The notes: generated by a model not told the origin, from the sequence alone. DNA of 64,000 nucleotides from Paraburkholderia sp. NMBU_R16 (GCF_013282575.1 NZ_JAAAYE010000004.1:62001-126000); one strand, 5' to 3'; shown: positions 17,343 to 27,797, numbered from the stretch's first letter. Translations and numbers: made by a program.

Positions 17343-18371
17343 ATGCAATCCGCAAAGCGTCGTTCGTTCTTGAGTTCGCTGATATGCACGGCGATCGTCG
17401 CCGGTCTGTCGGCGGCCGCCCCGCTCGCGCATGCGAGCAAGGATCACCCGGAAATCGGTTTTTGCATCGACGATCTGCGCGTCGAGCGCTGGTCGCGCGA
17501 TCGCGACTATTTCGTCGAAGCCGCGAAGAAGCTCGGCGCCACCGTCTCTGTACAGTCGGCCGATGCGAGCGAGGCCCGCCAGAATGCCCAGATCGAAAAC
17601 CTCATTTCGCGCGGCGTCGATGTGATCGTCATCGTGCCGTTCAATTCGAAGACGCTCGGCAACGTCGTCGCCGAAGCGAAGAAGGCCGGCATCAAAGTGA
17701 TCTCGTACGACCGGCTGATTCTCGATGCCGATGTCGATGCCTATATCTCGTTCGATAACGAAAAGGTCGGCGAACTGCAAGCGCAGGGTGTCTACGACGC
17801 TCAACCGAAGGGCAACTACTTCCTGCTCGGCGGCGCGCCGACGGACAACAACGCAAAGATGCTGCGTGAAGGGCAATTGAAAGTGCTGAAGCCGGTGATC
17901 GATCGAGGCGATATCAAGGTCGTCGGTCAACAGTGGGTGCCCGAATGGAGCGCATCGAATGCGCTGCGCATCGTCGAAGACGCGTTGACGGCCAACAGCA
18001 ACAAGATCGACGCGATCGTCGCCTCGAATGACGGTACGGCGGGCGGTGCGATTCAGGCGCTGGCGGCGCAACACCTGGCGGGCAAGGTCCCGGTCTCGGG
18101 CCAGGATGCCGATCTGGCAGCGGTCAAGCGCGTGATGGCCGGCACGCAGACGATGACGGTCTACAAGCCTATCCGACAAATCGCGAGCGAGGCGGCGAAG
18201 CTCGCCGTGCAATTGGCCAAGGGTCAGAAACCCGCCTACAACGCTCAGTACGACAACGGCAAGAAGAAGGTCGACACGATCCTGTTGCAGCCGATTCTGC
18301 TGACGAAGAAAAACGTCGACGTCGTCGTCAAGGACGGCTTCTATACGCAAACGCAGCTTTCGAGCAATTGA
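17343..18371 (+). CDS. xylF: D-xylose ABC transporter, periplasmic binding protein
   Basis: Binds xylose in the periplasm and delivers it to XylGH. It has 342 residues. The signal peptide has a KRR N-region, hydrophobic core and likely cleavage at AHA/SKDHP around residue 32. The mature protein is a type I periplasmic binding protein with segments typical of Xyl[57 protein letters not shown] and [13 protein letters not shown]. The RBS AAAGGAG precedes the ATG by about 7 bases. xylG follows after 79 bp. Confidence 0.96.
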   Translation: MQSAKRRSFLSSLICTAIVAGLSAAAPLAHASKDHPEIGFCIDDLRVERWSRDRDYFVEAAKKLGATVSVQSADASEARQNAQIENLISRGVDVIVIVPFNSKTLGNVVAEAKKAGIKVISYDRLILDADVDAYISFDNEKVGELQAQGVYDAQPKGNYFLLGGAPTDNNAKMLREGQLKVLKPVIDRGDIKVVGQQWVPEWSASNALRIVEDALTANSNKIDAIVASNDGTAGGAIQALAAQHLAGKVPVSGQDADLAAVKRVMAGTQTMTVYKPIRQIASEAAKLAVQLAKGQKPAYNAQYDNGKKKVDTILLQPILLTKKNVDVVVKDGFYTQTQLSSN

Positions 18372-18450
18372 CGCCAAGGCATTCGCGCGCGGCATTGCTG
18401 CCTGGCTCCGGCCGGGTGGCGGTGCGCGCGCATCGACGTGGACGAATCGC

Positions 18451-20010
18451 ATGACGCAAGCTTTGCTGACGATGAAAGGCATCGTCAAGACGTTCTCGGG
18501 CGTAAAGGCGTTGGACGGCATCGACCTGCGCGTTTCGCCCGGCGAGTGTCTCGGTCTATGCGGCGAGAATGGCGCCGGCAAATCGACGTTGATGAAAGTG
18601 TTGTCGGGCGTCTATCCCCATGGCACTTGGGAGGGGTCGATCGTCTGGGACGGTGCCGAACTCGAGGCGTCGAGCGTGCGCGACACCGAGCGCGCCGGCA
18701 TCGTCATCATTCATCAGGAACTGATGCTCGTGCCCGAACTGTCGGTGGCCGAGAACATCTTCCTCGGCAACGAGCTCACGCTGCCGGGCGCTCGCATGAA
18801 CTACGCGGCGATGTACCGGCGCGCTGACGAACTGCTGCGCGGGCTCGGCATTGCCGGCATCAACGTCGCCCAGCCTGTCATGAACTATGGCGGCGGGCAT
18901 CAGCAACTGATCGAGATCGCCAAGGCGCTGAACAAAGAGGCGCGACTCCTGATTCTCGACGAGCCGTCCTCATCGCTCACCGCGACGGAAACGCGGATCC
19001 TGCTCGATATCGTGCGCGATCTAAAGCGGCGCGGCGTGGCTTGCGTCTACATTTCGCACAAGCTCGACGAGGTCGAGGCGGTTTGCGACACGGTCACCGT
19101 GATCCGCGACGGACGCCATATCGCGACGCAGCCCATGCGCGGCCTGACGACGGAGCAAATCATCGCGATGATGGTCGGCCGTGAGATCACGAATCTTTTT
19201 CCGCGCGAGCCGCATGAGATCGGCGAGACGGTTTTCGAAGCGCGTAACGTCACCTGTCTCGATGTCACGAACCCGCGGCGCAAGCGCGTCGACGACGTGT
19301 CGTTCAACGTGCGGCGCGGCGAGATTCTAGGCGTCGCGGGCCTCGTCGGCTCGGGCCGCACGGAACTGATGCAGGCGATTTTCGGCGCCTATGCCGGAAC
19401 GAGCACCGCGCACGTGCTGCTGAACGGGCAGCCGTTGTCGATTCGAAGCCCCGCTGACGCGATTCGCGCGGGCATTGCGATGGTGCCCGAGGATCGTAAG
19501 CGGCACGGCATCGTGCCGCTCCTGGGCGTCGGCCACAACATCACGCTGTCGGTATTGCAGCGCTTCGCGAGACACGGTGCGCTCGACGCCGCGGCCGAAC
19601 TCGATACGATCCGCACCGAGATGAAGCGTCTTTCGGTGCGCGCCGCGCATCCGATGCTGCCGATCGCGAACCTCTCGGGGGGCAATCAGCAAAAGGCGGT
19701 CCTGACGCGCATGCTGCTGACGCATCCCAAGGTGCTGATTCTCGACGAGCCGACGCGTGGCGTCGACGTCGGCGCGAAGTACGAAATCTACAAACTCATC
19801 TTCGAGCTCGCGAAAACAGGTATGGCGATCATCGTCGTTTCGTCGGAGCTGCCCGAAGTACTCGGTTTGAGCGACCGCGTGCTCGTGATCGGCGAAGGCG
19901 AAGTACGCGGCGATTTTGTCAACGACGGGCTCACGCAAGAGCAGATCCTGACGGCCGCGATTCAGCCTGCCGGCCGCCGGGCGCAACCGAACGAGGCCAA
20001 TGCGGCATGA
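18451..20010 (+). CDS. xylG: D-xylose ABC transporter, ATP-binding protein
   Basis: Energises xylose uptake at the inner membrane face. It has 519 residues and two ABC domains as usual for sugar importers of this class. Domain 1 has Walker [12 protein letters not shown], the divergent signature [15 protein letters not shown] and Walker [12 protein letters not shown]. Domain 2 has the degenerate Walker [11 protein letters not shown], signature [11 protein letters not shown] and Walker [15 protein letters not shown]. The stop overlaps the xylH start by 4 bases. Confidence 0.96.
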   Translation: MTQALLTMKGIVKTFSGVKALDGIDLRVSPGECLGLCGENGAGKSTLMKVLSGVYPHGTWEGSIVWDGAELEASSVRDTERAGIVIIHQELMLVPELSVAENIFLGNELTLPGARMNYAAMYRRADELLRGLGIAGINVAQPVMNYGGGHQQLIEIAKALNKEARLLILDEPSSSLTATETRILLDIVRDLKRRGVACVYISHKLDEVEAVCDTVTVIRDGRHIATQPMRGLTTEQIIAMMVGREITNLFPREPHEIGETVFEARNVTCLDVTNPRRKRVDDVSFNVRRGEILGVAGLVGSGRTELMQAIFGAYAGTSTAHVLLNGQPLSIRSPADAIRAGIAMVPEDRKRHGIVPLLGVGHNITLSVLQRFARHGALDAAAELDTIRTEMKRLSVRAAHPMLPIANLSGGNQQKAVLTRMLLTHPKVLILDEPTRGVDVGAKYEIYKLIFELAKTGMAIIVVSSELPEVLGLSDRVLVIGEGEVRGDFVNDGLTQEQILTAAIQPAGRRAQPNEANAA

Positions 20011-21206
20011 CTCCCGAAACGATTTCCCCTCGCCCCGCCGGAACGACAGACGAACGCTCGCTGCCGGGCGCCGAGCGCGTCAGGCAACTGTTCGCGCGCT
20101 ACAAGATTCTTGCGCTGCTGCTTGCGGTGGCCGTGATTTGGATCTTCTTCGCCGTGCTGACGCACGGCGCGTTCGCCACGCCGCGCAACCTTTCCAATCT
20201 GCTGCGGCAGATGGCCGTGAGCGGCATGCTGGCGTGCGGCATGGTGTTCATCATCATCGCCGGCGAAATCGACCTGTCGGTGGGGTCGCTGCTCGGTTTG
20301 CTGGGCGGTGTCGCGGCGATCCTCGATGCCAACCGGCACTGGCCCATCGGGCTGACCGTGCCGGCGGTAATGGTGCTGGGCATGGTGGCCGGGCTCTTCA
20401 ACGGATGGCTTTCGACGTACCGGCGCATCCCATCGTTCATCGTCGGATTGGGCGGCATGCTGGCCTATCGCGGCGTGTTGCTCGGTATCACGGGCGGTTC
20501 GACGATCGCGCCGGTCTCCGACCCGTTCGTCTTCATCGGCCAAGGTTACTTGCCACGCGCGGCGGGGATTGCGCTGGCGCTGATTCTGTTCGCGCTCCTC
20601 ACGCTGTTGACGGTGCGCCAGCGTGGCAACCGCCGCCGCTACGATCTGGCTCTCCTGCCGCTTTGGCAGGACGTGGCCAAGGTCGTCGTTGCCGGCGCCA
20701 TTATCGCGGTGTTCGTTGCCGTGCTGGACAGCTACGGCGGCATCCCGTTGCCCGTGCTGCTCGTGCTGGTGCTGCTGGGCGTATTCACCTGGATCGCCAC
20801 GCAGACCGTCTTCGGGCGCCGGATTTACTCGGTCGGCTCGAACCTGGAAGCGACGCGCCTATCCGGCGTCGACACGAATCGGGTGAAGCTTGCGGTGTTC
20901 GCGCTGATGGGGCTCATGTGCGCATTCGCCGGCATCGTGAATACCGCCCGACTCGCGGCCGGCTCGCCGTCCGCCGGTACGATGGGGGAACTCGACGCCA
21001 TCGCGGCCTGTTTCATCGGCGGCACGTCGATGCGCGGCGGCTCGGGCACCGTTTACGGGGCGCTGATCGGCGCGCTTGTCATGGCGAGTCTCGATAACGG
21101 CATGTCGATGCTCGATGTCGATGCCTATTGGCAGATGATCGTGAAAGGCGGCATTCTTGTTCTTGCCGTCTGGATCGACGTGGTGTCCGGATCGAACCGG
21201 CGTTGA
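20007..21206 (+). CDS. xylH: D-xylose ABC transporter, permease
   Basis: Inner-membrane channel of the xylose importer. It has 399 residues with about ten hydrophobic segments. The BPD_transp_2 permease hallmark [15 protein letters not shown], the [23 protein letters not shown] coupling segment and [20 protein letters not shown] are visible, all typical of the ribose/xylose permease family. It overlaps xylG by 4 bases and is followed after 54 bp by the dehydrogenase gene. Confidence 0.96.
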   Translation: MTPETISPRPAGTTDERSLPGAERVRQLFARYKILALLLAVAVIWIFFAVLTHGAFATPRNLSNLLRQMAVSGMLACGMVFIIIAGEIDLSVGSLLGLLGGVAAILDANRHWPIGLTVPAVMVLGMVAGLFNGWLSTYRRIPSFIVGLGGMLAYRGVLLGITGGSTIAPVSDPFVFIGQGYLPRAAGIALALILFALLTLLTVRQRGNRRRYDLALLPLWQDVAKVVVAGAIIAVFVAVLDSYGGIPLPVLLVLVLLGVFTWIATQTVFGRRIYSVGSNLEATRLSGVDTNRVKLAVFALMGLMCAFAGIVNTARLAAGSPSAGTMGELDAIAACFIGGTSMRGGSGTVYGALIGALVMASLDNGMSMLDVDAYWQMIVKGGILVLAVWIDVVSGSNRR

Positions 21207-21260
21207 AGCCGGGGCAGGAACGGCCGGGCGCGACCCAGATTCGCAACTCTTGGAATTCGC

Positions 21261-22028
21261 ATGTCGTACGCAATTTATCCGAGTCTTACCGGCAAGTCCG
21301 TCGTCGTGACGGGGGGCGGCAGCGGCATCGGTGCCGCCATCGTGGAAGCGTTCGCCCGGCAGGGCGCGCGCGTATCGTTCATCGACGTGGCCGAGGACGA
21401 TTCGCGCGCACTCGTGACGCGTCTGGCCGACTGCGCGCATCTACCGCGTTTTTATCGCTGCGATCTGCGCAATCTCGACTCGCTGGCGGCAGTGTTCGCC
21501 GATATCGAAGCAGCGTCGCAGACGATCGACGTGCTGATCAACAACGCAGCGAACGACGACCGCCACGCGCTCGACGAAGTCACGCCTTCCTACTGGGACG
21601 AGCGCATCGCCGTCAATCTGCGCCACCAGTTTTTCTGCGCTCAGCATGCGGCGGCCGCAATGAAACGCGCGGGGCGCGGTGTTATTCTCAATTTCGGCTC
21701 GATCTCGTGGCACGTGGCTTTGCCCGATCTGTCGATCTACATGACCGCGAAGGCGGGCGTGGAAGGCATGACACGCGGCCTCGCCCGCGATCTGGGCCGC
21801 TTCGGCATTCGCGTGAACGCGATCGTGCCGGGCGCCGTCCGAACGCCGCGTCAGATGAAACTGTGGCAATCGGCCGATAGCGAAGCGAAGCTCGTCGCAG
21901 GCCAGTGTTTGCCGCAACGCATCGAGCCCGAGCATGTCGCGCGCATGGCGCTGTTCCTCGCCTCGGACGACGGCGAACGATGCTCGGGGCGCGAGTATTT
22001 CGTCGATGCCGGATGGTACGGCACTTGA
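21261..22028 (+). CDS. SDR-family D-xylose 1-dehydrogenase-like protein
   Basis: NAD(P)-dependent short-chain dehydrogenase of 255 residues. Visible are the Rossmann motif TGGGSGIGAAI, NNAAND (NNAG-like), catalytic Ser in NFGSISWHVALPD, Tyr-x3-Lys in YMTAKAGVEGM and the C-terminal CSGREYFVDAGWYGT. Its place between a xylose importer and a xylonate dehydratase-like gene indicates oxidation of D-xylose to xylonolactone, as for Caulobacter xylose dehydrogenase. Substrate is inferred from context: L-arabinose or another aldose would also fit the fold. Confidence 0.85.
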   Translation: MSYAIYPSLTGKSVVVTGGGSGIGAAIVEAFARQGARVSFIDVAEDDSRALVTRLADCAHLPRFYRCDLRNLDSLAAVFADIEAASQTIDVLINNAANDDRHALDEVTPSYWDERIAVNLRHQFFCAQHAAAAMKRAGRGVILNFGSISWHVALPDLSIYMTAKAGVEGMTRGLARDLGRFGIRVNAIVPGAVRTPRQMKLWQSADSEAKLVAGQCLPQRIEPEHVARMALFLASDDGERCSGREYFVDAGWYGT

Positions 22029-22047
22029 ACGCGAACTTTTTCTTCTC

Positions 22048-23853
22048 ATGACGAAGACGACAATCGACATGTCCTCCTCCCCGATGCGCAAGCTGCGCAG
22101 CCAGAAGTGGTTCGACGATCCCGCCCATGCCGACATGACGGCGCTCTACGTCGAACGTTTCATGAACTACGGTCTGACGCGCGAGGAGTTGCAGTCGGGC
22201 CGGCCGATCATCGGCATCGCGCAAACGGGCAGCGATCTGGCACCGTGCAACCGGCACCACATCGAGCTCGCGCAACGGACGAAGGCGGGTATTCGCGACG
22301 CGGGCGGCATTCCGATGGAATTTCCCGTTCATCCGCTCGCGGAGCAGTCGCGTCGGCCGACCGCCGCGCTCGACCGCAATTTGGCCTATCTCGGGCTCGT
22401 GGAGATACTGCACGGTTTTCCGCTCGACGGCGTCGTGCTGACGACGGGGTGCGACAAGACCACCCCGGCCTGCCTCATGGCCGCGGCCACCGTCGACATG
22501 CCAGCCATCGTCCTCTCCGGCGGTCCGATGCTCGACGGCTGGTTCGATGGCCGACGCGTCGGATCCGGAACCGTCATCTGGCACGCGCGCAATCTGCTGG
22601 CCGCGGGCAAGATCGACTACGAGGGGTTCATGGAGCTCACCGTCGCCGCTTCGCCGTCGATCGGACATTGCAATACGATGGGCACCGCGCTCTCGATGAA
22701 CGCGCTTGCCGAAGCGCTCGGCATGTCGCTGCCGGGGTGCGCGTCGATCCCGGCCGCCTATCGCGAGCGCGCTCAGATGGCATATGTGACCGGCAAGCGC
22801 ATCGTCGATCTCGTGCGCGAAGATGTGCGGCCCTCTGCAATCATGACGCGCGAGGCGTTCGAAAACGCGATCGTCGTCGCCTCGGCGTTGGGCGCGTCGA
22901 CCAATTGTCCGCCGCATCTGATCGCGATCGCGCGGCACATGGGCGTCGAATTGAGTTTGACCGACTGGCAGCGGCTCGGCGAGGACGTACCGCTCATCGT
23001 CAACTGCATGCCGGCCGGCGAGTATCTTGGCGAGGGCTTTCATCGCGCGGGCGGGGTGCCCGCCGTGCTCCGGCAACTGCAGGCGGCGGGGCGGCTCAAC
23101 GGAGCGTGTGCCACCGTATCGGGCCGCACGATTGCCGAGATCGCGCAAGCCGCGCGCGATGCGGACGGCGACGTCATTCGGCGCTGCGAGGCACCGCTCA
23201 AGCATCGCGCGGGTTTCATCGTGCTCGGTGGCAACTTCTTCGACAGCGCGATCATGAAGATGTCTGTCGTCGGCGAGGCGTTTCGCCAGACCTACCTCAG
23301 CGAACCGGGCGCAGAGAACTGCTTCGAGGCGCGAGCGATCGTCTTCGACGGCCCCGAGGACTATCACGCACGTATCGACGATCCCTCGCTCGACATCGAC
23401 GAGCACTGCATTCTCGTCATCCGCGGCTGCGGTACGGTGGGCTATCCCGGCAGTGCCGAAGTCGTGAATATGGCGCCGCCTGCTGCGCTGATCAAGCAAG
23501 GCATCGATTCGTTGCCCTGCCTGGGCGATGGCCGGCAAAGCGGCACGTCGGCGAGTCCGTCGATCCTCAACATGTCGCCGGAGTCGGCGGTCGGCGGGGG
23601 GCTTGCGCTCTTGCGCACCGGCGACAGGATTCGCGTCGATCTGAACGCGCGCAGGGTCGATGTGCTCGTCGACGAAACGGAGCTCACGCGACGCCGTGGC
23701 GAGACCGCCGCGAGCGTGCCGCCATCGCAGACGCCTTGGCAGGAAATCTATCGGCAATTCGTCGGACAGCTCTCGACCGGCGGTTGCCTCGAGCCGGCCA
23801 CCCTCTACCTGAAGGTGATCGAAACGCGGGGCGATCCGCGACACTCGCACTGA
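22048..23853 (+). CDS. xylD: IlvD/Edd-family dehydratase, probable D-xylonate dehydratase
   Basis: Fe-S-dependent dehydratase of 601 residues, the size of the sugar-acid branch. Cluster cysteines are likely in TGSDLAPCNRH, VLTTGCDKTTPACLM and SIGHCNTMGTALSMNALAEALGMSLPG (quoted in part). The C-terminal beta-barrel includes RGCGTVGYPGSAEVVNM and LGDGRQSGTSASPSILNMSPE. Downstream of the dehydrogenase by 19 bp, it would convert D-xylonate to 2-keto-3-deoxy-xylonate (Weimberg/Dahms routes). Start chosen at 22048 (MTKTTIDM); 22069 is a possible alternative. The RBS is poor in either case. Arabinonate is an alternative substrate. Confidence 0.87.
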   Translation: MTKTTIDMSSSPMRKLRSQKWFDDPAHADMTALYVERFMNYGLTREELQSGRPIIGIAQTGSDLAPCNRHHIELAQRTKAGIRDAGGIPMEFPVHPLAEQSRRPTAALDRNLAYLGLVEILHGFPLDGVVLTTGCDKTTPACLMAAATVDMPAIVLSGGPMLDGWFDGRRVGSGTVIWHARNLLAAGKIDYEGFMELTVAASPSIGHCNTMGTALSMNALAEALGMSLPGCASIPAAYRERAQMAYVTGKRIVDLVREDVRPSAIMTREAFENAIVVASALGASTNCPPHLIAIARHMGVELSLTDWQRLGEDVPLIVNCMPAGEYLGEGFHRAGGVPAVLRQLQAAGRLNGACATVSGRTIAEIAQAARDADGDVIRRCEAPLKHRAGFIVLGGNFFDSAIMKMSVVGEAFRQTYLSEPGAENCFEARAIVFDGPEDYHARIDDPSLDIDEHCILVIRGCGTVGYPGSAEVVNMAPPAALIKQGIDSLPCLGDGRQSGTSASPSILNMSPESAVGGGLALLRTGDRIRVDLNARRVDVLVDETELTRRRGETAASVPPSQTPWQEIYRQFVGQLSTGGCLEPATLYLKVIETRGDPRHSH

Positions 23854-23880
23854 CGCGCTTTGGCGTACGGACGCGCTTTT

Positions 23881-23903
23881 GGCGTGCGCAATTGGCGCAC
23901 GCC
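23881..23903 (+). terminator. Hairpin after the xylose operon
   Basis: Perfect 9-bp stem GGCGTGCGC (23881-23889) / GCGCACGCC (23895-23903) with loop AATTG, followed about ten bases later by a T4 run. Just before it, two imperfect 18-nt direct repeats (23853-23870, 23871-23888; ACGCGCTTTGGCGTACGG and near-copy) abut the xylD stop. Probably the end of the xyl transcript, with a weak T-tract. Confidence 0.5.
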
Positions 23904-23953
23904 GGCGCGCGTTTTGTAGCATGATTCTCGCGAGCGACGTCAGGAGCCCTATC

Positions 23954-25528
23954 GTGGAAAAACCGCCTTCGACGCAGCCCGGCGATTCCACAGTCGCGGG
24001 TCGCACCTCGGCGTTCATCGCGCGCATCGCGGTGCCGCTCGTCGTGCTGGTTTCCTTCGCAGTCCTGATTTTCATGCGCGCCGCTTCGGCGTGGTCGCTC
24101 GGCGGCGGCTCGGTGCTCGGGTATCACCGTTCGGCCGATCGCGCCGGTCAGTACGTGATGCGCGATCTGACGTGGGAGAACGCGGGGCAGCTTCGCCGCG
24201 ACAGCGGCTTCGATGGCACGATCGAAGGCCATGTCTACGCACAACCGCTGTACTGGCATCCGCCCGGAGCGAGCGTCGGGTTGTTGATCGTCGCGACGGA
24301 ATCGAACATCGTTTATGCGCTCGACGCGACGACAGGCCGCGTCGTCTGGAAGCGTGCGCTTGGCCAGCCGGCCCGCCGCGGCGATCTTCCGTGCGGCGCC
24401 ATCGATCCGCTCGGCGTGACGGGCACGCCTGTCATCGATCCCACGAAAGGAGCCCTCTACCTGGATGCGATGGTGAAGGACGGAAAGGGGCTCAAGCATC
24501 TCGTCTTCGGTCTTGCGCTGCGCGATGGATCGGTGCTGAAGGGCTGGCCCGTCGACGTCGCGGCCGGTGTAAAGGCGCTCGGTACCGCATTCGATGCAAC
24601 GGTGCAAAACCAGCGCGGTGCGCTCGTGCTCGCGAGCGGGCGGCTCTTCGTTCCGTACGGCGGACATACGGGGGATTGCGGCGCATACCGCGGGCGCGTG
24701 GTTGCCTTTGCGCTCGACGCGCCGGCGGTATCCGGCGAGTGGCATACGCGCGGCACGCGGGGCGGGATCTGGGCGCCGGCTGGCATCGTCGCGGCTGAAG
24801 ATCACCTGTTCGTGACCACGGGCAATACGTCGGGCGCGAAGTCATGGGCCGACGGCGAGGCAGTCATTCGGCTCAGCCCCGAACTCGCGCGCTCGTCGGA
24901 TCGAAGCGATTTCTTTGCCCCTTCCGACTGGCAGCAGCTCGATAGCGACGACAGCGACCTTGGTGCTACGAGTGCGGTGCCGATCGCCGTGCATGGGCGC
25001 CGATTGATGCTGGCGCTTGGCAAGGATGGCAAGGCATATTTGCTCGATCGCGACAAACTCGGCGGAATCGGTGGTGCGCTCGAGGTCAGCACGGTATCGG
25101 GCGCGCCTATTCTCACCGCACCGGCAACCTGGGCCGATGGGGACGCCGCCTTCGTCGCCTTCAGAAGTGCGTCCCAACCCGAATCGTGTCCGAGCGACGG
25201 ACGAGGGGGTGGGGTGACCGTGCTGCGCATCGACGGCGTGGGCAAGGGCGGCATCAAGCCCGCATGGTGCCGCCCAATGGAGGGCGGCGGCAATCCGATC
25301 ACGACGACGAGCGACGGCCATTCGAACCGCATCGTCTGGATCGCGGGCGCGGAACGCGACGACCGCCTCCATGGCTTTCGTGCCGACAATGGCGAGCCCG
25401 TTTTCTCCGGTGGCGGGGACGAAGATCGCATGCCGGGGCTGCGCCGTTTTTCGACGATCGTTGCCGCGAACGGCCGGCTTTATCTGGCCGGCGATGGCAA
25501 GGTGTATGCGTTTGCGTTGCCGCGCTGA
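23954..25528 (+). CDS. Membrane-anchored quinoprotein-like (PQQ-type) beta-propeller protein
   Basis: A 524-residue protein with one N-terminal membrane anchor (FIARIAVPLVVLVSFAVLIFM) and a periplasmic propeller. Repeats of the quinoprotein type are visible, for example NIVYALDATTGRVVWKRALG, GLHGFRADNG-like segments and GRLYLAGDGKVYAFALPR at the end. VTGTPVIDPTKGALYLDAM also fits. No dehydrogenase catalytic residues could be assigned, so enzyme activity is not claimed. GTG at 23954 is chosen because AGGAG (23942-23946) sits 7 bases upstream; an ATG at 23921 lacks such a site. It follows the xyl operon and could be independent. Confidence 0.75.
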   Translation: MEKPPSTQPGDSTVAGRTSAFIARIAVPLVVLVSFAVLIFMRAASAWSLGGGSVLGYHRSADRAGQYVMRDLTWENAGQLRRDSGFDGTIEGHVYAQPLYWHPPGASVGLLIVATESNIVYALDATTGRVVWKRALGQPARRGDLPCGAIDPLGVTGTPVIDPTKGALYLDAMVKDGKGLKHLVFGLALRDGSVLKGWPVDVAAGVKALGTAFDATVQNQRGALVLASGRLFVPYGGHTGDCGAYRGRVVAFALDAPAVSGEWHTRGTRGGIWAPAGIVAAEDHLFVTTGNTSGAKSWADGEAVIRLSPELARSSDRSDFFAPSDWQQLDSDDSDLGATSAVPIAVHGRRLMLALGKDGKAYLLDRDKLGGIGGALEVSTVSGAPILTAPATWADGDAAFVAFRSASQPESCPSDGRGGGVTVLRIDGVGKGGIKPAWCRPMEGGGNPITTTSDGHSNRIVWIAGAERDDRLHGFRADNGEPVFSGGGDEDRMPGLRRFSTIVAANGRLYLAGDGKVYAFALPR

Positions 25529-25550
25529 GCGCGGAGATTGAGCGCCATGT

Positions 25551-25579
25551 TTGACGCGTCGTAAGAAAGGGGATATACT
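25551..25579 (+). promoter_or_regulatory. Promoter of the initiator tRNA
   Basis: TTGACG (25551-25556) and TATACT (25574-25579) with the ideal 17-bp spacing, ending 13 bases before the tRNA 5' end. A strong sigma-70 promoter. Confidence 0.85.
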
Positions 25580-25592
25580 TCTTTTTCTCTGA

Positions 25593-25669
<77 letters not shown>

Positions 25670-25674
25670 ATTTG

Positions 25675-25700
25675 AAAACCCGCCTTGTGCGGGTTTTTTC
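25675..25700 (+). terminator. Intrinsic terminator after tRNA-fMet
   Basis: Stem AAAACCCGC (25675-25683) / GCGGGTTTT (25689-25697) with a CTTGT loop; the T run extends to 25699. Ends the tRNA transcript. Confidence 0.92.
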
Positions 25701-26081
25701 GTCTTCGGCGTTTCCGGGGTGTTTCCCGTGTTCGCCGTTATATCGATTTCGGCCCCCATTAAATAGTTAAAGCAAACGATTGCATGGCCCGTTAACGCAG
25801 AGACCATTGCAGTCGCCGCTGCGCCATCAAAGCGCATTCTCCGATTTCGCCTACGTCTACTCATCTGCGGGCGCTTGCCCCATTCGATGCTGCGTATCGC
25901 CCGGCCTGGCTGCAATGCTTCGCACAACTAACGAATGCGATGCAGGCTTCGCTCGCGCAAAAGCGCTACGTTTCGCGCAGCGGCGGAGAGTTTCAATCAG
26001 AAGGGACGAATGTCGTCGCTCGGCGCTATGGGCATCGCTGCCTGCCCCGCAGCCGGGAGCGCATTCACGAGAGGATGCACC
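25701..26081 (+). other. Non-coding stretch before the chemoreceptor gene
   Basis: About 380 bp. Open frames here have no family resemblance and poor codon use for this genome. The only regulatory candidate I see is a sigma-28-like element at 25768-25794. The ribosome-binding site GAGAGG lies just before 26082. Confidence 0.5.
25768..25794 (+). promoter_or_regulatory. Possible flagellar sigma-28 (FliA) promoter for the chemoreceptor
   Basis: TAAAGCAA, 11 bases, then GCCCGTTA. It resembles the FliA consensus TAAAGTTT-N11-GCCGATAA (TAAAG and GCC exact, spacing exact). The gene starts about 290 bp downstream, a long leader, so this is tentative. Confidence 0.35.
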
Positions 26082-27641
26082 ATGAAGTGGTTTTACAGCC
26101 TGAAAATTGCCCGTCGGCTGATGCTGTTGAATTTGACGGCAGCGCTCGCGCTGTTCCTGATTACAGGCTTCGGCATTTACCAGACCCGCCGCGTCTATGA
26201 AGCGGCCAGCTATTCCACCGAGAACACCGTACCCAGTCTCGAGGTGCTCGCCCAAGCCGCCGATGCGCTGGACGAAGTCCGCATTCTGACCAGCAGATAC
26301 GTTTTGGCAAGCGATGCGCAGGCAGCGAAAGGTCTCGAGGATGCCATCGCGCAGAAAGCCGGAGAGATCCGTTCCGCATTGACGGCATACGAGCGGCTCG
26401 CGTCCGACGACAAAGACCGCGCACTGCTTGCCGCGGACCGCGCGGCCGCGGCGGACACCGAGCGGTTGCGCGAGCAGACGATCGCGCTCGCACGCGACGG
26501 CAAAAAAGACGAAGCGTTGGCCTTGTTCGCCAACCAGCTTGCCGATGCCGCGCGGCACACGAGCAAGGAGCTTACGGCGCATCGCGCCTACAACGCACAG
26601 CTTGGCAAGCAGGGCGCCGACGAGGCTGCGCGGATCATCGGCAACGCCGAATGGTTGGAAGCGGCGAGCGCCGTCGTGGTACTGATTGGTGTGCTCACGC
26701 TCGCCACCGTGGTGGCCCGTTCAATCACGCGGCCGCTCGGCGAGGCGGTCCAATTCGCACATAGGGTGGCGCGCGGAGATTTGACCGGGCGCGTGAATGC
26801 GGTGACGTCCGATGAGACCGGCAACCTGCTAGCGGCGCTCTCGCAAATGTGCGAGAGCCTCAAGGAGGTGGTCGGCAAAGTGCGCGTGGGCAGCGAGACG
26901 ATTGCCACCGCGACGTCGCAGATCGCATCGGGCAACCTCGACCTGTCTTCGCGTACGGAGCAACAAGCGTCGTCGCTGCAGCAAACGGCATCGAGCATGG
27001 AAGAGCTGACGTCGACGGTGCAACTGAACGCACAGAACGCGCAGCAGGCCAGCTCGCTCGCGACCAATGCGTCCGATGTGGCGCACAAGGGCAGCGATGT
27101 CGTGGGCCGCGTGGTCGAAACCATGTCGCAAATCAGCGAACGTTCGACGAAAATCGCCGACATCACCGGCATCATCGAAGGCATCGCGTTCCAGACGAAC
27201 ATCCTCGCGCTCAACGCGGCCGTCGAAGCGGCCCGCGCCGGCGAACAGGGACGCGGGTTCGCCGTCGTCGCGAGCGAAGTGCGTTCGCTCGCGCAGCGCT
27301 CGTCGAGCGCGGCGAAGGAAATCAAGGACTTGATCACGGCCTCGGTTCAGACGATACAGGACGGTTCGGCCCTTGCCGGCGACGCCGGCCGCACCATGGC
27401 CGACGTGACACAGGCAATCGCACGTGTGACCGACATCATGGGCGAGATCGCGGCCGCGTCGAACGAGCAAAGCCGCGGCATCGAGCAGATCGGCGTCGCG
27501 ATCACGCAGATGGACGAGGTGACCCAGCAAAACGCGGCACTCGTCGAAGAGGCTGCTGCCGCCTCGCAATCGCTCGACGAGCAGGGGCGGCAACTGAGCC
27601 AGGCCGTCGCGTTTTTCCAGTTGGCGGGCAAGGCGGCCTGA
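26082..27641 (+). CDS. Methyl-accepting chemotaxis protein
   Basis: A 519-residue transmembrane chemoreceptor. TM1 is [21 protein letters not shown] near the N-terminus (quoted region ~13-33), followed by a periplasmic four-helix-bundle sensor (about 35-190), TM2 around [19 protein letters not shown], a HAMP domain ([22 protein letters not shown]) and a cytoplasmic signalling domain. The hairpin tip [21 protein letters not shown] is the classical CheA/CheW contact (quoted in part). The C-terminus lacks a CheR/CheB pentapeptide. The ligand is unknown. Start at 26082 ([14 protein letters not shown]) with GAGAGG upstream; the frame further upstream is not used. Confidence 0.95.
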   Translation: MKWFYSLKIARRLMLLNLTAALALFLITGFGIYQTRRVYEAASYSTENTVPSLEVLAQAADALDEVRILTSRYVLASDAQAAKGLEDAIAQKAGEIRSALTAYERLASDDKDRALLAADRAAAADTERLREQTIALARDGKKDEALALFANQLADAARHTSKELTAHRAYNAQLGKQGADEAARIIGNAEWLEAASAVVVLIGVLTLATVVARSITRPLGEAVQFAHRVARGDLTGRVNAVTSDETGNLLAALSQMCESLKEVVGKVRVGSETIATATSQIASGNLDLSSRTEQQASSLQQTASSMEELTSTVQLNAQNAQQASSLATNASDVAHKGSDVVGRVVETMSQISERSTKIADITGIIEGIAFQTNILALNAAVEAARAGEQGRGFAVVASEVRSLAQRSSSAAKEIKDLITASVQTIQDGSALAGDAGRTMADVTQAIARVTDIMGEIAAASNEQSRGIEQIGVAITQMDEVTQQNAALVEEAAAASQSLDEQGRQLSQAVAFFQLAGKAA

Positions 27642-27708
27642 ACTCGCTCAGAAGACAGGCTCGCAAGCTTGTAATTAGCGCAAATAGGCCTTGGGACGCG
27701 CGCGGTGC

Positions 27709-27737
27709 TTGAATTGCCTACTGTGCTTTTGTACAGT
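27709..27737 (+). promoter_or_regulatory. dinB promoter with overlapping LexA (SOS) box
   Basis: TTGAAT (27709-27714), 17 bases, TACAGT (27732-27737). A perfect LexA box of the form CTGT-N8-ACAG lies at 27721-27736, covering the -10 element. LexA would block RNA polymerase, giving DNA-damage induction. Transcription should begin near 27744, which bears on the dinB start. Confidence 0.85.
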
Positions 27738-27797
27738 GGTGCCACTTTGAGCCCGCGCGATCCTTCCAATTTCGATTCCAAGAGCGCACCGTCCGGT

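Noticed and set aside
18372-18450. Attenuator between xylF and xylG
   Set aside because: GCGCGC-rich complementarity exists but no defined stem with T-tract.
17028-18581. Upstream extension of the xylR frame
   Set aside because: It runs antisense through xylF; the regulator family starts at 17027.
21688-24075. Open frame of 795 codons on the minus strand
   Set aside because: Antisense to the SDR and dehydratase genes; no motifs, shadow composition.
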